Both the position numbers and the translations under genes were made by a program. From positions 62,001 through 126,000 of the forward strand of contig JAYODE010000006.1 of NCBI GenBank assembly GCA_038106185.1: a DNA stretch of 64,000 nucleotides. Reading direction: 5' to 3'. This document shows positions 18,904-28,604 of this stretch, piece after piece. This DNA is from UBA4582 sp038106185 (GTDB lineage Bacteria > Pseudomonadota > Gammaproteobacteria > Pseudomonadales > Azotimanducaceae). Below the pieces are notes generated by a model that was not told the origin of the DNA, did not search any database, and saw only the letters and a list, made by a program, of their open reading frames with translations. How positions within the stretch are numbered: position 1 is the stretch's first letter; each line of letters starts with the position of its first letter.

Positions 18904-19701
18904 GTGAATATTACAGTGCTAGCCAATCATGACATCGCCAGCAACCTGGCCCTGAACCTTCTGCTGCCCAGGTTAAGCGCGCACAATGTCACAGCCTACC
19001 TATCTTCTCGAGTCGGAAAAGGAGGCACTAGGCCACAAGCGCTGGAGGCACTCTCGGCGTTTGAGCGAGCGCTCCTGCGAGGAATCGAAGAACTGGAAGA
19101 TCTTGAGCGCGGTCTCGTGCTGGCTCAGCCAAGGTTGATGTCATTCGGCAGCCTGGGTCGGGTCATAGGTCGACCTATCGAAACCTTGGACCACATCAAT
19201 TCTGCTGCTGGTCAGGTCATTTTTGCCGCCACCCAACCTGACCTGGTCATCACGATTCGCTATGGCGTGATTCTTAAGCAGCCGGTGATTGCCGTACCTT
19301 CAAAGGGGGTCATCAATCTCCACTCAGGGCCTCTACCGGACTACCGAGGTGTCATGGCATCTTTTTGGGGTCTGCTCAACGGCGCAAAGGCGCTGGGCAC
19401 GACCCTTCACTATATCGACGACAACATGATCGACACCGGCCGGATTATCAGCACCACGAGCCTGCCAGTTAATCGCGAAAGATCCTATCTGTGGCATGTT
19501 CTGAGTCTTTATACCGACGGATGCGAGAATATAGTGAGGGCGGTCAATCAAATACAGGAGGGCCGCTCCATTAACAGTCGACCACAAGCATCCGATGGAC
19601 GCTACTATACTTTTCCGAGTGATGATGATATCGACCGGTTTTTCCAGCAGGGTTTGAAGCTCTTTGATGAGGATGCGAGATCCGTGCTTTCACGCTCGTG
19701 A
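18904..19701 (+). CDS. Formyltransferase-domain protein of unknown substrate
   Basis: A 265-residue protein with the N10-formyltetrahydrofolate-dependent formyltransferase core. NLHSGPLPDYRG at about residue 138 supplies the conserved Asn and His, and HYIDDNMIDTG the Asp of the catalytic triad. It is shorter than methionyl-tRNA formyltransferase and lacks its C-terminal domain. It also differs from PurN in the N-terminal region, which carries an unusual helical insert (residues 35-75). Sugar N-formyltransferases and siderophore enzymes share this core, so the acceptor cannot be named. The start is GTG at 18904. The gene stands alone between gspB and deaD. Confidence 0.65.
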   Translation: MNITVLANHDIASNLALNLLLPRLSAHNVTAYLSSRVGKGGTRPQALEALSAFERALLRGIEELEDLERGLVLAQPRLMSFGSLGRVIGRPIETLDHINSAAGQVIFAATQPDLVITIRYGVILKQPVIAVPSKGVINLHSGPLPDYRGVMASFWGLLNGAKALGTTLHYIDDNMIDTGRIISTTSLPVNRERSYLWHVLSLYTDGCENIVRAVNQIQEGRSINSRPQASDGRYYTFPSDDDIDRFFQQGLKLFDEDARSVLSRS

Positions 19702-19818
19702 CAAACTGGAAAATACACAAGTTTTTAGCTATAAAGTGTTGTATTCGGTCATCAGGACACTATACTCGCCGCCCACCACTTTAATTATCCGCGTCAGTCC
19801 TTCTTGTCTGGAACCTCT

Positions 19819-21903
19819 ATGTCCGAAACTATCCCCGAGATCACTACTTTTCGTGATCTGAACCTACCTCCTGAGTTACTCAAAGCGCTCGATGAAGTAG
19901 GGTATGAAATCCCTTCTCCTATCCAGGCCAAGACCATTCCCCTGCTGATGGCAGGCACTGACGTACTGGGAAATGCACCCACTGGTACAGGTAAAACCGC
20001 TGCTTTTGGTTTACCGCTGCTTTCTCGAGTGGATGTCAACAGGAACCAGGTGCAACTGATGGTCTTGACGCCAACCCGAGAGCTGGCAATTCAGGTTGCG
20101 GAAGCACTGCAGCGCTACGCTGCACATATGAAGGGCTTCCATGTCCTGCCGATCTACGGTGGCCAGGAATATTCTGGCCAGATTCGACAACTGAAACGCG
20201 GGGTCCATGTCATTGTCGGCACACCTGGGCGTGTCATGGATCATATTCGCAAGGGCACGCTGGACCTGGCAAGTCTTCGCGCACTGGTACTGGACGAAGC
20301 GGACGAAATGTTACGGATGGGTTTTCTTGATGATGTTGAATGGATCCTTGAGCAATTACCCAAAGAGCGGCAAATGGCTCTGTTCTCCGCGACTATGCCT
20401 AAGGAAGTCAAACGTATTTCACAAAAATACCTGCAAGATCCTCAGGTTGTTGAAATTAAGTCCCTCACAGCAACGGCCGAAACTATATCTCAGCGTTACT
20501 GGTTGGTCAGCAATGCGCACAAGCTTGACGCGCTAACCCGTATCCTGGAAGTTGAATCCTTTGATGCTTTGTTGATATTCGTGCGCACCAAAACAGCGAC
20601 GACTGAACTGGCCCAGCGACTAGAGGCTAGAGGCTATTCGGCTGCCGCACTCAACGGCGATATGGTTCAAAAATCCCGTGAGGACATGATCAAGCGATTG
20701 AAGAACGGCTCCCTGGATATTCTTGTGGCGACCGATGTTGCCGCTCGGGGTTTGGATGTCGACCGCATCAGTCATGTCGTCAACTATGATATTCCCTACG
20801 ACACTGAGGCCTATATCCATCGCATTGGTCGAACAGGCAGAGCCGGGCGTCGCGGCGAGGCGATTCTGTTTGTTGCACCACGCGAGACCCGCATGCTTTC
20901 AGCCATTGAGCGCGCGACTCGACAGAAGATCACGCAACTGGAGTTACCCAGTACCGAGATGGTGAATAACAAGCGTATCGCCGCCTTTAAACAAACTATC
21001 ACTGATACCTTAGGTGCCGGCCAGCTCGAGTATTTGCGCAACTTGATAGAACAGTATCAGCAGGAACACGATATTCCTGCAGCGGAAATTGCCGCCGCCT
21101 TGGCCAAAATGGCGATTGGTGACAGAGATCTGCTTCTCACCGACAAGCCAACCCACATACGACCAGAACGTGATGATCAGCCTGACAGTCGAGCAAGATC
21201 CAACGACCGACCCGGACGACCCGCTCGATCCGGCGAGACTAAACCGCCCAGACGAGTTCGCGATAGCACGCCACCGGAAGGACTAGAACGCTACCGAATT
21301 GAAGTCGGTCACCAGCATGCCGTCAAGCCCGGCAACATAGTCGGTGCCATCGCCAACGAGGCAGGACTAGATGCAGTTCATATCGGCCATATCGATATCC
21401 ATGATGATTTCAGCTATGTGGATCTGCCATCAGGCATGCCTTCGGATATCTACCACGATCTTAAAAAGGTGCGAGTCTGCGGCCAAGCGATGAAGATTAC
21501 TCGAGTGAGCGACTCTGCTGCCGCTGGCAATGAACGGCCCAAAGGAGAGGCGGACAAAGCCAGGCCTTCGAGGACCGAGCGGCCCAAGCCACCAAAATCG
21601 GAACCGGCAGCCGTCGCGAAACTTGAGCGTGAACTACCCTTCCAGGCAGAAGCACCTAAACAGCAGGGCGTGGCGGTCGTATCGCCGAAGTCAAGACCGT
21701 CAAAGCCTAGTAGTCACGCTACGGCGCAGCTGCCACCCCGTCCTGCGAGAACAAAAGTCGTTAAAGCTGATGACGAGGAGGAAGTCGGTCTAGTCAAAAA
21801 GAAAGTTAAAGTTGTCAGAAAAAGTAATGCAGACACCAAACTCAAATCCGAAAAGAGCAGCAAGCCGTCGCGAAAAGTCCGCAAACAAGCCAAAGCGGAG
21901 TAG
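19819..21903 (+). CDS. deaD: DEAD-box ATP-dependent RNA helicase (CsdA/DeaD type)
   Basis: RNA helicase for ribosome assembly and mRNA turnover, especially in the cold. The order of motifs is: Q-motif (FRDLNLPPELLKALDEVGYEIPSPIQ), Walker A APTGTGKTAAF, PTRELAIQ, TPGRVMDHI, DEAD in VLDEADEMLRMGF, SATMP, then the helicase C-terminal ARGLDVDRISHVVNYD and HRIGRTGRAGR. A DbpA-type RNA-binding domain follows at about residues 485-560 (YRIEVGHQHAVKPGNIVGAI). The tail is long, Lys/Arg/Pro-rich and presumably disordered. I use the ATG at 19819; an in-frame TTG at 19804 adds five residues. Length is 694. Confidence 0.93.
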   Translation: MSETIPEITTFRDLNLPPELLKALDEVGYEIPSPIQAKTIPLLMAGTDVLGNAPTGTGKTAAFGLPLLSRVDVNRNQVQLMVLTPTRELAIQVAEALQRYAAHMKGFHVLPIYGGQEYSGQIRQLKRGVHVIVGTPGRVMDHIRKGTLDLASLRALVLDEADEMLRMGFLDDVEWILEQLPKERQMALFSATMPKEVKRISQKYLQDPQVVEIKSLTATAETISQRYWLVSNAHKLDALTRILEVESFDALLIFVRTKTATTELAQRLEARGYSAAALNGDMVQKSREDMIKRLKNGSLDILVATDVAARGLDVDRISHVVNYDIPYDTEAYIHRIGRTGRAGRRGEAILFVAPRETRMLSAIERATRQKITQLELPSTEMVNNKRIAAFKQTITDTLGAGQLEYLRNLIEQYQQEHDIPAAEIAAALAKMAIGDRDLLLTDKPTHIRPERDDQPDSRARSNDRPGRPARSGETKPPRRVRDSTPPEGLERYRIEVGHQHAVKPGNIVGAIANEAGLDAVHIGHIDIHDDFSYVDLPSGMPSDIYHDLKKVRVCGQAMKITRVSDSAAAGNERPKGEADKARPSRTERPKPPKSEPAAVAKLERELPFQAEAPKQQGVAVVSPKSRPSKPSSHATAQLPPRPARTKVVKADDEEEVGLVKKKVKVVRKSNADTKLKSEKSSKPSRKVRKQAKAE

Positions 21904-21945
21904 CCGCGCTGCTCCAATATGCAGAGCGCTTGAGAAAGTTTAGAT

Positions 21946-21998
21946 GGCAACTCTAATAGGGCAACGCTAATAAAAATAGGACAACGCTAATAAATTGG
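21946..21998. repeat. Short degenerate tandem repeat upstream of the SDR gene
   Basis: Three copies of a GGCAACGCTAATA-like core are followed by A-rich spacers of different length. The repeat ends 10 bp before the ATG at 22009, so it is part of the likely 5' leader. Confidence 0.6.
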
Positions 21999-22008
21999 AT
22001 GGAACATC

Positions 22009-22812
22009 ATGACTGATCGACTCACGGGAAAAGTAGCCCTTATCACCGGTGGAACCAGCGGTATCGGCGCAGCTACTGCAGCCCTGTTTGCCGCCGAAGG
22101 GGCCAGGGTCGTCATCATTGGCCGATCCCAGGATAAAGGCCAAAAGCTGGCCGATAGCCTTGGCAGCAATGTCATTTACAGCCACGCGGATATCACTCGA
22201 GAAGCCGATATAGCAGCCGCTATTGATTTGACGGTGTCGCGTTTTGGCCGGCTCGATATCCTGTTTAACAATGCGGGTGGCCCAGCCGGCGCGGGGCTGC
22301 AAGGCGTCACACCGACGCATATTCAAGAGGGCGTAAACCTGCTGTTATCCAGCGTTATTCTCGGCATTAAGCACGCCATAGAACCAATGAAGGCCAATGG
22401 TGGTGGCTCTATTATCAACAACTCAAGTATTGCCGGGCTGCGCCATCTGCAGGGCGACATTCTTTATTCAGCGCTTAAGGCGGCGGTCTCCCACTACACT
22501 CGACTGGCTGGCGTCGAGCTGGGGCCGCTGAATATTCGCGTTAACTCGATTTCTCCAGGCGCCATCGCAACCCCCATTTTTTATGGCGGCTCGGCGCGCG
22601 CCAACACGCTGACTGACGCAGAAAATGAAGCCAAGATGGCAAAGCTCACAGCCAACCTGGCTAAGGCAGTACCCTTGCAACAAGCTGGCCTGGCCTTGGA
22701 TATCGCTGAAGGAGCTTTGTTCCTGGCCAGCGATGCTAGCCGTTTTGTCACCAGTCACGACCTTGTTATTGATGGCGGTCGAACCGCCATGTTTAACGAG
22801 CCTCGACACTGA
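22009..22812 (+). CDS. SDR-family NAD(P)-dependent oxidoreductase
   Basis: Classical short-chain dehydrogenase of 267 residues. The cofactor-binding TGGTSGIG lies at about residues 14-21, the structural NNAG at about 88-91, and the catalytic Ser in INNSSIAG. The YxxxK active site is YSALK at about residue 157, and the C-terminal IDGG block is typical. The substrate is not determinable from sequence. An alpha/beta hydrolase gene starts 19 bp after its stop, so the two are probably one transcript. Confidence 0.85.
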   Translation: MTDRLTGKVALITGGTSGIGAATAALFAAEGARVVIIGRSQDKGQKLADSLGSNVIYSHADITREADIAAAIDLTVSRFGRLDILFNNAGGPAGAGLQGVTPTHIQEGVNLLLSSVILGIKHAIEPMKANGGGSIINNSSIAGLRHLQGDILYSALKAAVSHYTRLAGVELGPLNIRVNSISPGAIATPIFYGGSARANTLTDAENEAKMAKLTANLAKAVPLQQAGLALDIAEGALFLASDASRFVTSHDLVIDGGRTAMFNEPRH

Positions 22813-22831
22813 GTCAGAACCGAGGCAGGCC

Positions 22832-23524
22832 ATGCATAACATTTCACCGCCTTCCGATATTCGCCTGTTCAATGAAACCTTCAGCTGGTTGGAACTTCCT
22901 CGCCTGCTCATCAATGCACCGGAATTACTCACTCAGCCTCGCGGCAATGGAGAAAGGGTTCTGGTTTTCCCGGGTTTTGGTGCCGGCGATGCCTCAACTT
23001 TGGTGCTCCGTAGCTACCTGAGTTATCTCGGTTATGACAGTTCAGGTTGGCAACAGGGCATCAATCGCGGCGACGTAATCGCCATGATCCGCACCCTTAC
23101 AACGGCGGTGGAACAGGCCGTGCTGGAAGCCAACGCGCCGGTGATACTCGTGGGTTGGAGTCTCGGCGGCTATCTTGCCAGAGAAGTGGCAAGGGAGTTA
23201 CCTGGCCATATTCGCCAAGTGCTGACGATGGGCAGCCCAATTATTGGCGGGCCCAAGTACACTCGCGTTGCCGCGCTCTTCAGGAACAATGGCATGAGTC
23301 TCGATAATATAGAGCAAGCCATCGAATGGCGAGACCAGAGGGTATTGGAACTGCCGATCACCAATATCTACTCAAAGAATGATGGGATCGTCGCCTGGGA
23401 AGCTTGCATCGACCATAAATCGCCGAACGTCGAGCACTTTGAGGTTCACACCAGTCATCTTGGACTCGGCATTTCCGCTGCGGTCTTTCGTATCATTGCC
23501 CAGCAGTTGCGGAAACATCAGTAA
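22832..23524 (+). CDS. Alpha/beta hydrolase
   Basis: A 230-residue alpha/beta-hydrolase fold protein. The nucleophile elbow is GWSLGGYLAREVA (Ser about residue 112). The oxyanion region is FPGFGAGDASTLVLRSYL, and a C-terminal His in HTSHLGLG completes the likely triad with an Asp in the SKNDGIVAWEA segment. No signal peptide is evident, so it probably acts in the cytosol. I chose the ATG at 22832, just after the SDR stop; longer readings run back inside the SDR gene. The substrate is unknown. Confidence 0.8.
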   Translation: MHNISPPSDIRLFNETFSWLELPRLLINAPELLTQPRGNGERVLVFPGFGAGDASTLVLRSYLSYLGYDSSGWQQGINRGDVIAMIRTLTTAVEQAVLEANAPVILVGWSLGGYLAREVARELPGHIRQVLTMGSPIIGGPKYTRVAALFRNNGMSLDNIEQAIEWRDQRVLELPITNIYSKNDGIVAWEACIDHKSPNVEHFEVHTSHLGLGISAAVFRIIAQQLRKHQ

Positions 23525-23672
23525 CGGCCGACGGGCAAGCGTCAGCGGCGACCCTGCCATCTGCCGAGGTAAATCGGTAAACTACAAATTTTAACGCTCT
23601 CGTTAAACTGATTACGCTTTGAACGACGGCATTTCATCCGCACAACCCGGCAGTTAACTGCAGAGTAGCCCT

Positions 23673-24281
23673 ATGAACAATAATGATGTATTACGTCGAA
23701 TCCGCTATATCTTTAACTTTAATGACAAAACCATGATTCGAGTATTTGCTGAGGCAGAGCAGACAGTGACCCGCGAGCAAATCAGCGAATGGTTAAAAAA
23801 AGAGGATGATCCTGCCTATCAAGCGTGCGCCGACGTGGAGCTGGCGACCTTCCTGAACGGCTTGATCAACCTCAAGCGGGGCAGACGCGAAGGACCTCAG
23901 CCGGAGCCGGAGCAGCGACTGACAAACAATATCATTCTGATGAAGTTGAAAATTGCGTTGAATCTGCACGCCGATGACATACTTGAAATTCTGGGCCGCG
24001 CTGATTTTACGATCAGCAAACATGAACTGAGTGCATTTTTTCGCAAATCCACTCACAAGCACTTTCGAAAATGTCAGGACCAGGTGCTGCGCCAATTCCT
24101 GAACGGCTTGCAGGCCACTTATCGTAGCAAGGCTGATCAAGCAGACAGTGAGGTAGAGCAGCCTACTGCCGTGAAACCCGTAGAACAAAAACCAAAGGTT
24201 GTGGACAAGCGAAGCAGTGCGTTAGATGCGCATAACACAGAGCCTCCTGTGGTCTCAGTCTGGGGTAGAAAGAAACCCTGA
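23673..24281 (+). CDS. YehS-like DUF1456 protein
   Basis: A 202-residue protein with two tandem copies of the DUF1456 domain: MNNNDVLRRIRYIFNFNDKTMI at the N-terminus and LTNNIILMKLKIALNLHADDILEIL at about residue 88. Each is followed by an alpha-helical segment ending in FLNGL. E. coli YehS has the same layout of two copies; its biochemical role is not established. The acidic/Lys-rich tail after residue 155 is probably disordered. The 3' end overlaps ackA on the opposite strand by 27 bp. Confidence 0.85.
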   Translation: MNNNDVLRRIRYIFNFNDKTMIRVFAEAEQTVTREQISEWLKKEDDPAYQACADVELATFLNGLINLKRGRREGPQPEPEQRLTNNIILMKLKIALNLHADDILEILGRADFTISKHELSAFFRKSTHKHFRKCQDQVLRQFLNGLQATYRSKADQADSEVEQPTAVKPVEQKPKVVDKRSSALDAHNTEPPVVSVWGRKKP

Positions 24282-25370
24282 AACAACTGCTTGCGCCAGC
24301 ATCAAGGCTTCGTCAACCTGACTGACTCGTATTTCTACCGAGCTAAGTGCGGAACTGATAACGCCAGAGCCCACCAGGTTTTGGTTCTGTGCGCGGTCTA
24401 TCTCAATGCCAGCCCATGACAGATCTCGCAGCACCAGGTCGCGAATACGTGGCGACCGGGCGCCAACGCCACCGCCAAAGATAATGCCGTCTAGTCCACC
24501 TAGCACGGCCATGTATGCGCCAATGTACTTTTGCACTCGATAGACATACAAATCGACAGCCTCACGCGCAGAGTCCATATTACTATCGAGTAAAACTTGC
24601 ATGTCGCTGCTGAAACCGGAGACGCCAAGTAATCCGGATTCCTCATTCAGTAACCGGCTGACTTCCAGCGGAGACATTCCAGCCAGCTGTTGCAACCATA
24701 GAACGAGACCCGCATCTATATCACCGCAACGGGTTGCCATCACTAAGCCTTCCAGTGGTGTAAAACCCATAGAGGTATCCAGAGGCTGACCCTCCAGGAT
24801 CGCGGCAATAGAACAACCAGCGCCCAACTGCAACGAAATCAGACGCGATTTCACCTGACGCTGGCTATGTGATTGCCAGTCTTGCCACATGAACTCATGA
24901 GCCAGACCATGAAAACCATAACGAATCAGTTGATAACGATCTGAAACAGTCGCGGGCAGAGCATAACAACGGGCGATCCTTGGTAAGGAGGTGAAAAAAC
25001 CCGTGTCTGGTACCAGTAACTGCTGGCATGACGAATCAAATAATCTCAGACAACCTCTCAGCCAGCGGGTCGCCAGTACATTATGCAAGGGTGCCAGCAA
25101 ATCCAACCTGGGGAGATTCTCGACCAGACTGGCGGTGACTGGCGTCGGACCGGTTACCAGCTGACCGCCATGCACCAGTCGATGCGCAACGTGAGTCACA
25201 TCTCGCAGATTTTGATTAAGTTGGGTAAGAAACTGGCGAATTTGTTGTCTGATATCAAGGTTAGCAACAGGCAAACTAGTCTGACCAAGGGGCATCAGTT
25301 CAGCGTCAGATGTCACCTGGAAGCAGCCAAGTTTCACGGACGAACTACCCGTATTAATCGTCAAAATCAT
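24255..25370 (-). CDS. ackA: Acetate kinase
   Basis: ATP-forming acetate kinase of the ASKHA fold, about 371 residues (usual about 400). Seen are the N-terminal INTGSSSVKLG phosphate loop, HRLVHGG, the GFHGLAHE block in place of the common YGFHGTSH, and GGLDGIIFGGGVGARSP near the C-terminus. It is a divergent member, but the active-site layout is kept. ATG at 25370 is used; a TTG at 25385 would add five residues. It lies just downstream of the phosphoketolase gene on the same strand. The pair would convert sugar phosphate to acetyl phosphate and then to acetate with ATP gain. Confidence 0.87.
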   Translation of the reverse strand: MILTINTGSSSVKLGCFQVTSDAELMPLGQTSLPVANLDIRQQIRQFLTQLNQNLRDVTHVAHRLVHGGQLVTGPTPVTASLVENLPRLDLLAPLHNVLATRWLRGCLRLFDSSCQQLLVPDTGFFTSLPRIARCYALPATVSDRYQLIRYGFHGLAHEFMWQDWQSHSQRQVKSRLISLQLGAGCSIAAILEGQPLDTSMGFTPLEGLVMATRCGDIDAGLVLWLQQLAGMSPLEVSRLLNEESGLLGVSGFSSDMQVLLDSNMDSAREAVDLYVYRVQKYIGAYMAVLGGLDGIIFGGGVGARSPRIRDLVLRDLSWAGIEIDRAQNQNLVGSGVISSALSSVEIRVSQVDEALMLAQAVVSGFLSTPD

Positions 25371-25399
25371 TGTTTTAGCTGACAATGACTGAGGCTCAA

Positions 25400-27892
25400 C
25401 TAGTCACAACCTGGCCATTGCCAGTTGAGAACTTCCGGCATATCTTCGCCGTTGGCATTAATGTGGTTTTTATGGGCTACCAACTTATTGCGCATCTCCT
25501 GCTTGATATATCCTGCCGCATCGCTGAGTACCGGCACACGATCAGCCACGTCACAGACGAGATGGAATCGATCAAGGTCGTTTCGAACCGCCATATCAAA
25601 GGGTGTGGTTGTAGACCCCTCTTCCTTATAACCTCGCACATGGAGATTGCGGTGATTGGTTCGTCGATAAGTCAATCGATGAATCAACCATGGATAGCCA
25701 TGGTAGGCAAAAATAATCGGCGTGTGCTTTGTGAACAAAGCATCAAAATCCAGGTTCGATAAACCATGAGGATGCTCTTCTGCGGGCTGCAGCGTCATCA
25801 GGTCTACAACATTAACAACTCGAATCCTGAGGTTCGGCGCCAATTGTCGCAGAATATCGACCGCTGCCAGCGTTTCCAGCGTCGGTACATCGCCGGCACA
25901 GGCCATGACTACGTGTGGCGTCGAGTCTCTATCATTACTAGCCCAGCGCCAGATACCTATACCGGTTTGGCAATGCTCCAGGGTCGCCTGCATGTTTAGC
26001 CACTGAGGTGCGGGTTGCTTACCAGCGACTATCACATTAATCATGTTACGTGACCTCAGACAACGATCAGTGACCCAAAGCAGTGTGTTCGCATCTGGCG
26101 GCAAATAGACTCGAATAAAGTCTGCTTTTTTGTTGACGACATGATCAATAAAACCCGGATCTTGATGGGAAAAGCCATTATGGTCCTGACGCCAGACATG
26201 GGACGTTAGCAGATAGTTCAATGAGGCTATTGGTCGCCGCCAATGGACCTCAGCCGCTGACTTGAGCCATTTTGCATGCTGATTAAACATGGAATCGACA
26301 ATATGAATGAACGCTTCGTAGCAGGAAAATAGCCCGTGTCGCCCGGTCAACAAGTAACCCTCCAACCAACCCTGGCAGGTATGTTCGCTGAGAATTTCCA
26401 TCACTCGCCCATCGGGTGCCAGAGACTCGTCCTCGAGTAGTCTGGTCGCCATCCAGGCTCGTTTAGTCGCCTCAAAAACTGCGCCCAGTCGGTTTGACGC
26501 CGTTTCATCAGGGCCAAATATTCGAAAGTTTTTGCGCTGAGCGTTCAACTTCAGCAGGTCCCTTAACCAGTTGCCCAGTACCGCAGTTGCCTCTGCTCGA
26601 CTGGCGCCTGGCACCTCGACATCGACAGCATAAAGACGAAAATCCGGCAGTTGCAAATCTTGAAGCAGAAGGCCGCCGTTAGCCTGCGGGTTTGCACCCA
26701 TTCGCCGCAAACCGGTCGGGGCAAGTCGCCTTAGCGACGCCACCAACCTGCCTGTCTGGTCGAACAACTCCTCCGCGTGATAACTGCGCATCCAGGATTC
26801 CAACATCGCCAGGTGCTCAGGATCCTGCCTGACGGATGCTAACGGCACCTGGTGAGAGCGCCAAAAGCCGGCCGTTTTCAAGCCATCAACGTACGCGGGA
26901 CCCGTCCAGCCTTTGGGCGAGACCAGAATGATCATGGGCCAGCGAGGGCGTGTTGGCGATGAGGTACTGGTTTGTCTGGCAAGGGCCTGAATGTTCTTGA
27001 TATCGTTGACCGCCTGATCCAAAGCCGACGCCATCATTCGGTGAATTTGATCACGGGCTTTGTGCTCCACCCCAGCTTCTCGCGTCGCAGCTTCTATAGG
27101 CATCGCCTTCATCGTCGCAGCCTCTATCGCCGTAACATCGACAACCACAGGCGTGTATCCGTAACCCATAAACAGCTGGATGAGCTCTGAGCGATCGATT
27201 CGCGCGAGCAGAGTCGGACTGGAAATTTTGTAGCCGTTGAGGTGCAGAATGGGCAGTACGGCACCATCTGTGACCGGATTCAGAAACTTGTTTGAGTGCC
27301 ATGCGGCGGCTAATGGACCTGTCTCTGCCTCACCGTCACCCACTACACAGGCCGCTATCAGATCAGGGTTGTCAAATACGGCCCCATAGGCATGACCAAT
27401 GCTGTAACCCAGCTCGCCACCCTCATGAATTGAGCCGGGCGTTGTCGGCGCAACATGACTGGGAACTCCGCCGGGAAAAGAAAATTGCCGGAACAGTGCC
27501 TTCATGCCGTCGAGCGACTGATCTACTGCCGGGTAAAACTCATTGTAAGACCCTTCAAGCCAGGTATTGGCAAGCAGCGAAGGTCCGCCATGGCCCGGAC
27601 CGGCAATAAAGAGCATATCCAGGTCATATTGTTGTATGACGCGATTGAGGTGGGCGTAAATAAAATTCAGACCGGGAGTTGTCCCCCAGTGCCCCAATAA
27701 CCTGGACTTAACATGCTCTGGTCGCAAAGGCTGGCTTAACATTGGATTATCACTAAGGTATATCTGACCCACAGACAAATAGTTGGCCGCACGCCAATAT
27801 GCATCAATGGACCGACAGTGGGCTAAAGACAGCGGCGAATCTGCAGCGCCGGGCTGCACCGACTCTGGCAAGCCAGCAATGGGGTTTTCCAT
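25400..27892 (-). CDS. xfp: Xylulose-5-phosphate/fructose-6-phosphate phosphoketolase
   Basis: Thiamine-diphosphate enzyme that cleaves xylulose 5-phosphate (and often fructose 6-phosphate) with phosphate to acetyl phosphate. The 830-residue length is typical of the family. Signature stretches are GPGHGGPSLLANTWLEGSY, the ThDP/Mg region VVGDGEAETGPLAAAWHSNK (GDG...N) and EGGELGYSIGHAYGA. The C-terminal half holds GRHGLFSCYEAF and DHNGFSHQDPGF. I start at the ATG at 27892, with AGGGAG 6 nt upstream; a TTG immediately before it is not needed. It forms an operon with ackA 29 bp downstream. Confidence 0.95.
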   Translation of the reverse strand: MENPIAGLPESVQPGAADSPLSLAHCRSIDAYWRAANYLSVGQIYLSDNPMLSQPLRPEHVKSRLLGHWGTTPGLNFIYAHLNRVIQQYDLDMLFIAGPGHGGPSLLANTWLEGSYNEFYPAVDQSLDGMKALFRQFSFPGGVPSHVAPTTPGSIHEGGELGYSIGHAYGAVFDNPDLIAACVVGDGEAETGPLAAAWHSNKFLNPVTDGAVLPILHLNGYKISSPTLLARIDRSELIQLFMGYGYTPVVVDVTAIEAATMKAMPIEAATREAGVEHKARDQIHRMMASALDQAVNDIKNIQALARQTSTSSPTRPRWPMIILVSPKGWTGPAYVDGLKTAGFWRSHQVPLASVRQDPEHLAMLESWMRSYHAEELFDQTGRLVASLRRLAPTGLRRMGANPQANGGLLLQDLQLPDFRLYAVDVEVPGASRAEATAVLGNWLRDLLKLNAQRKNFRIFGPDETASNRLGAVFEATKRAWMATRLLEDESLAPDGRVMEILSEHTCQGWLEGYLLTGRHGLFSCYEAFIHIVDSMFNQHAKWLKSAAEVHWRRPIASLNYLLTSHVWRQDHNGFSHQDPGFIDHVVNKKADFIRVYLPPDANTLLWVTDRCLRSRNMINVIVAGKQPAPQWLNMQATLEHCQTGIGIWRWASNDRDSTPHVVMACAGDVPTLETLAAVDILRQLAPNLRIRVVNVVDLMTLQPAEEHPHGLSNLDFDALFTKHTPIIFAYHGYPWLIHRLTYRRTNHRNLHVRGYKEEGSTTTPFDMAVRNDLDRFHLVCDVADRVPVLSDAAGYIKQEMRNKLVAHKNHINANGEDMPEVLNWQWPGCD

Positions 27893-28448
27893 CAAAAACT
27901 CCCTGAGAAGAAAACCGCGTTTATCAACAAGGCACTCAAGGCCTGCCAGAATCTGACGGCTCCGCCCCTAGTGCTGTGGATAATTGTGATAACCATCGTG
28001 AGTATGCCGGCTCGCTGGCGAACCCTATTGATACTTGTCAAGACAAGCGAAAGTGCTGACAATCATTAGTTCTTACCGACTTTGAGTCCATGCCAACCAC
28101 TGAACGCTGTTCACCGGACTCCATGTTTTTCACCGAGCGCTCTCTATGCGAAACCCGTCCAATCGCTGCCTACCTGAGAAGCAGACGGCTCGCTTTCAAA
28201 TCTATTAGGGATGCGTTTCTTGATCTGGATCGCCTCTTGATACTGGGATCCATTGCCGCTTGGCGACTGCATAGGGCATATTGCGTAAACCACGACCTGA
28301 GCTGCCCGGATGGATTACCATCGATTTTCTAGACCGTTGCGATCAAAATTTTCCATTCGTCAAGGGTGAAATAATAGGGTTATATTCACGAGTAACTTGT
28401 CAGAGTTTGCCTCCTCGAACTCTCGCTAGCGCTTTCAAACGTGCTTTT
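27893..28448. other. Non-coding region between divergent xfp and katG
   Basis: No convincing gene was found. An 80-codon frame at 28090-28332 has no ribosome site and no recognisable domain. A perfect 6-bp inverted repeat CTTGTC-AA-GACAAG lies at 28034-28047 and could be an operator for either gene. The region leads into the 12-bp repeats before katG. Confidence 0.4.
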
Positions 28449-28604
28449 ACAAGTACATTCACAAGTACNNNNNNNNNNNNNNNNNNNNNNNNNNNNNNNN
28501 NNNNNNNNNNNNNNNNNNNNNNNNNNNNNNNNNNNNNNNNNNNNNNNNNNNNNNNNNNNNNNNNNNNNACAAGTACATTCACAAGTACTTGCACAAGTAC
28601 TTCT
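28449..28604. repeat. 12-bp tandem repeat in the katG leader, interrupted by a gap
   Basis: Units ACAAGTACATTC, ACAAGTACTTGC and ACAAGTACTTCT are visible on the two sides of the 100-N gap. The 20 bases before the gap are identical to the 20 bases after it. The array ends 39 bp before the katG ATG, so it sits in the 5' untranslated or promoter region. True copy number is unknown. Confidence 0.9.
28469..28568. other. Assembly gap (100 N)
   Basis: Exactly 100 undetermined bases inside the 12-bp repeat. The round length suggests a nominal scaffold gap rather than a measured distance. Confidence 0.98.
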
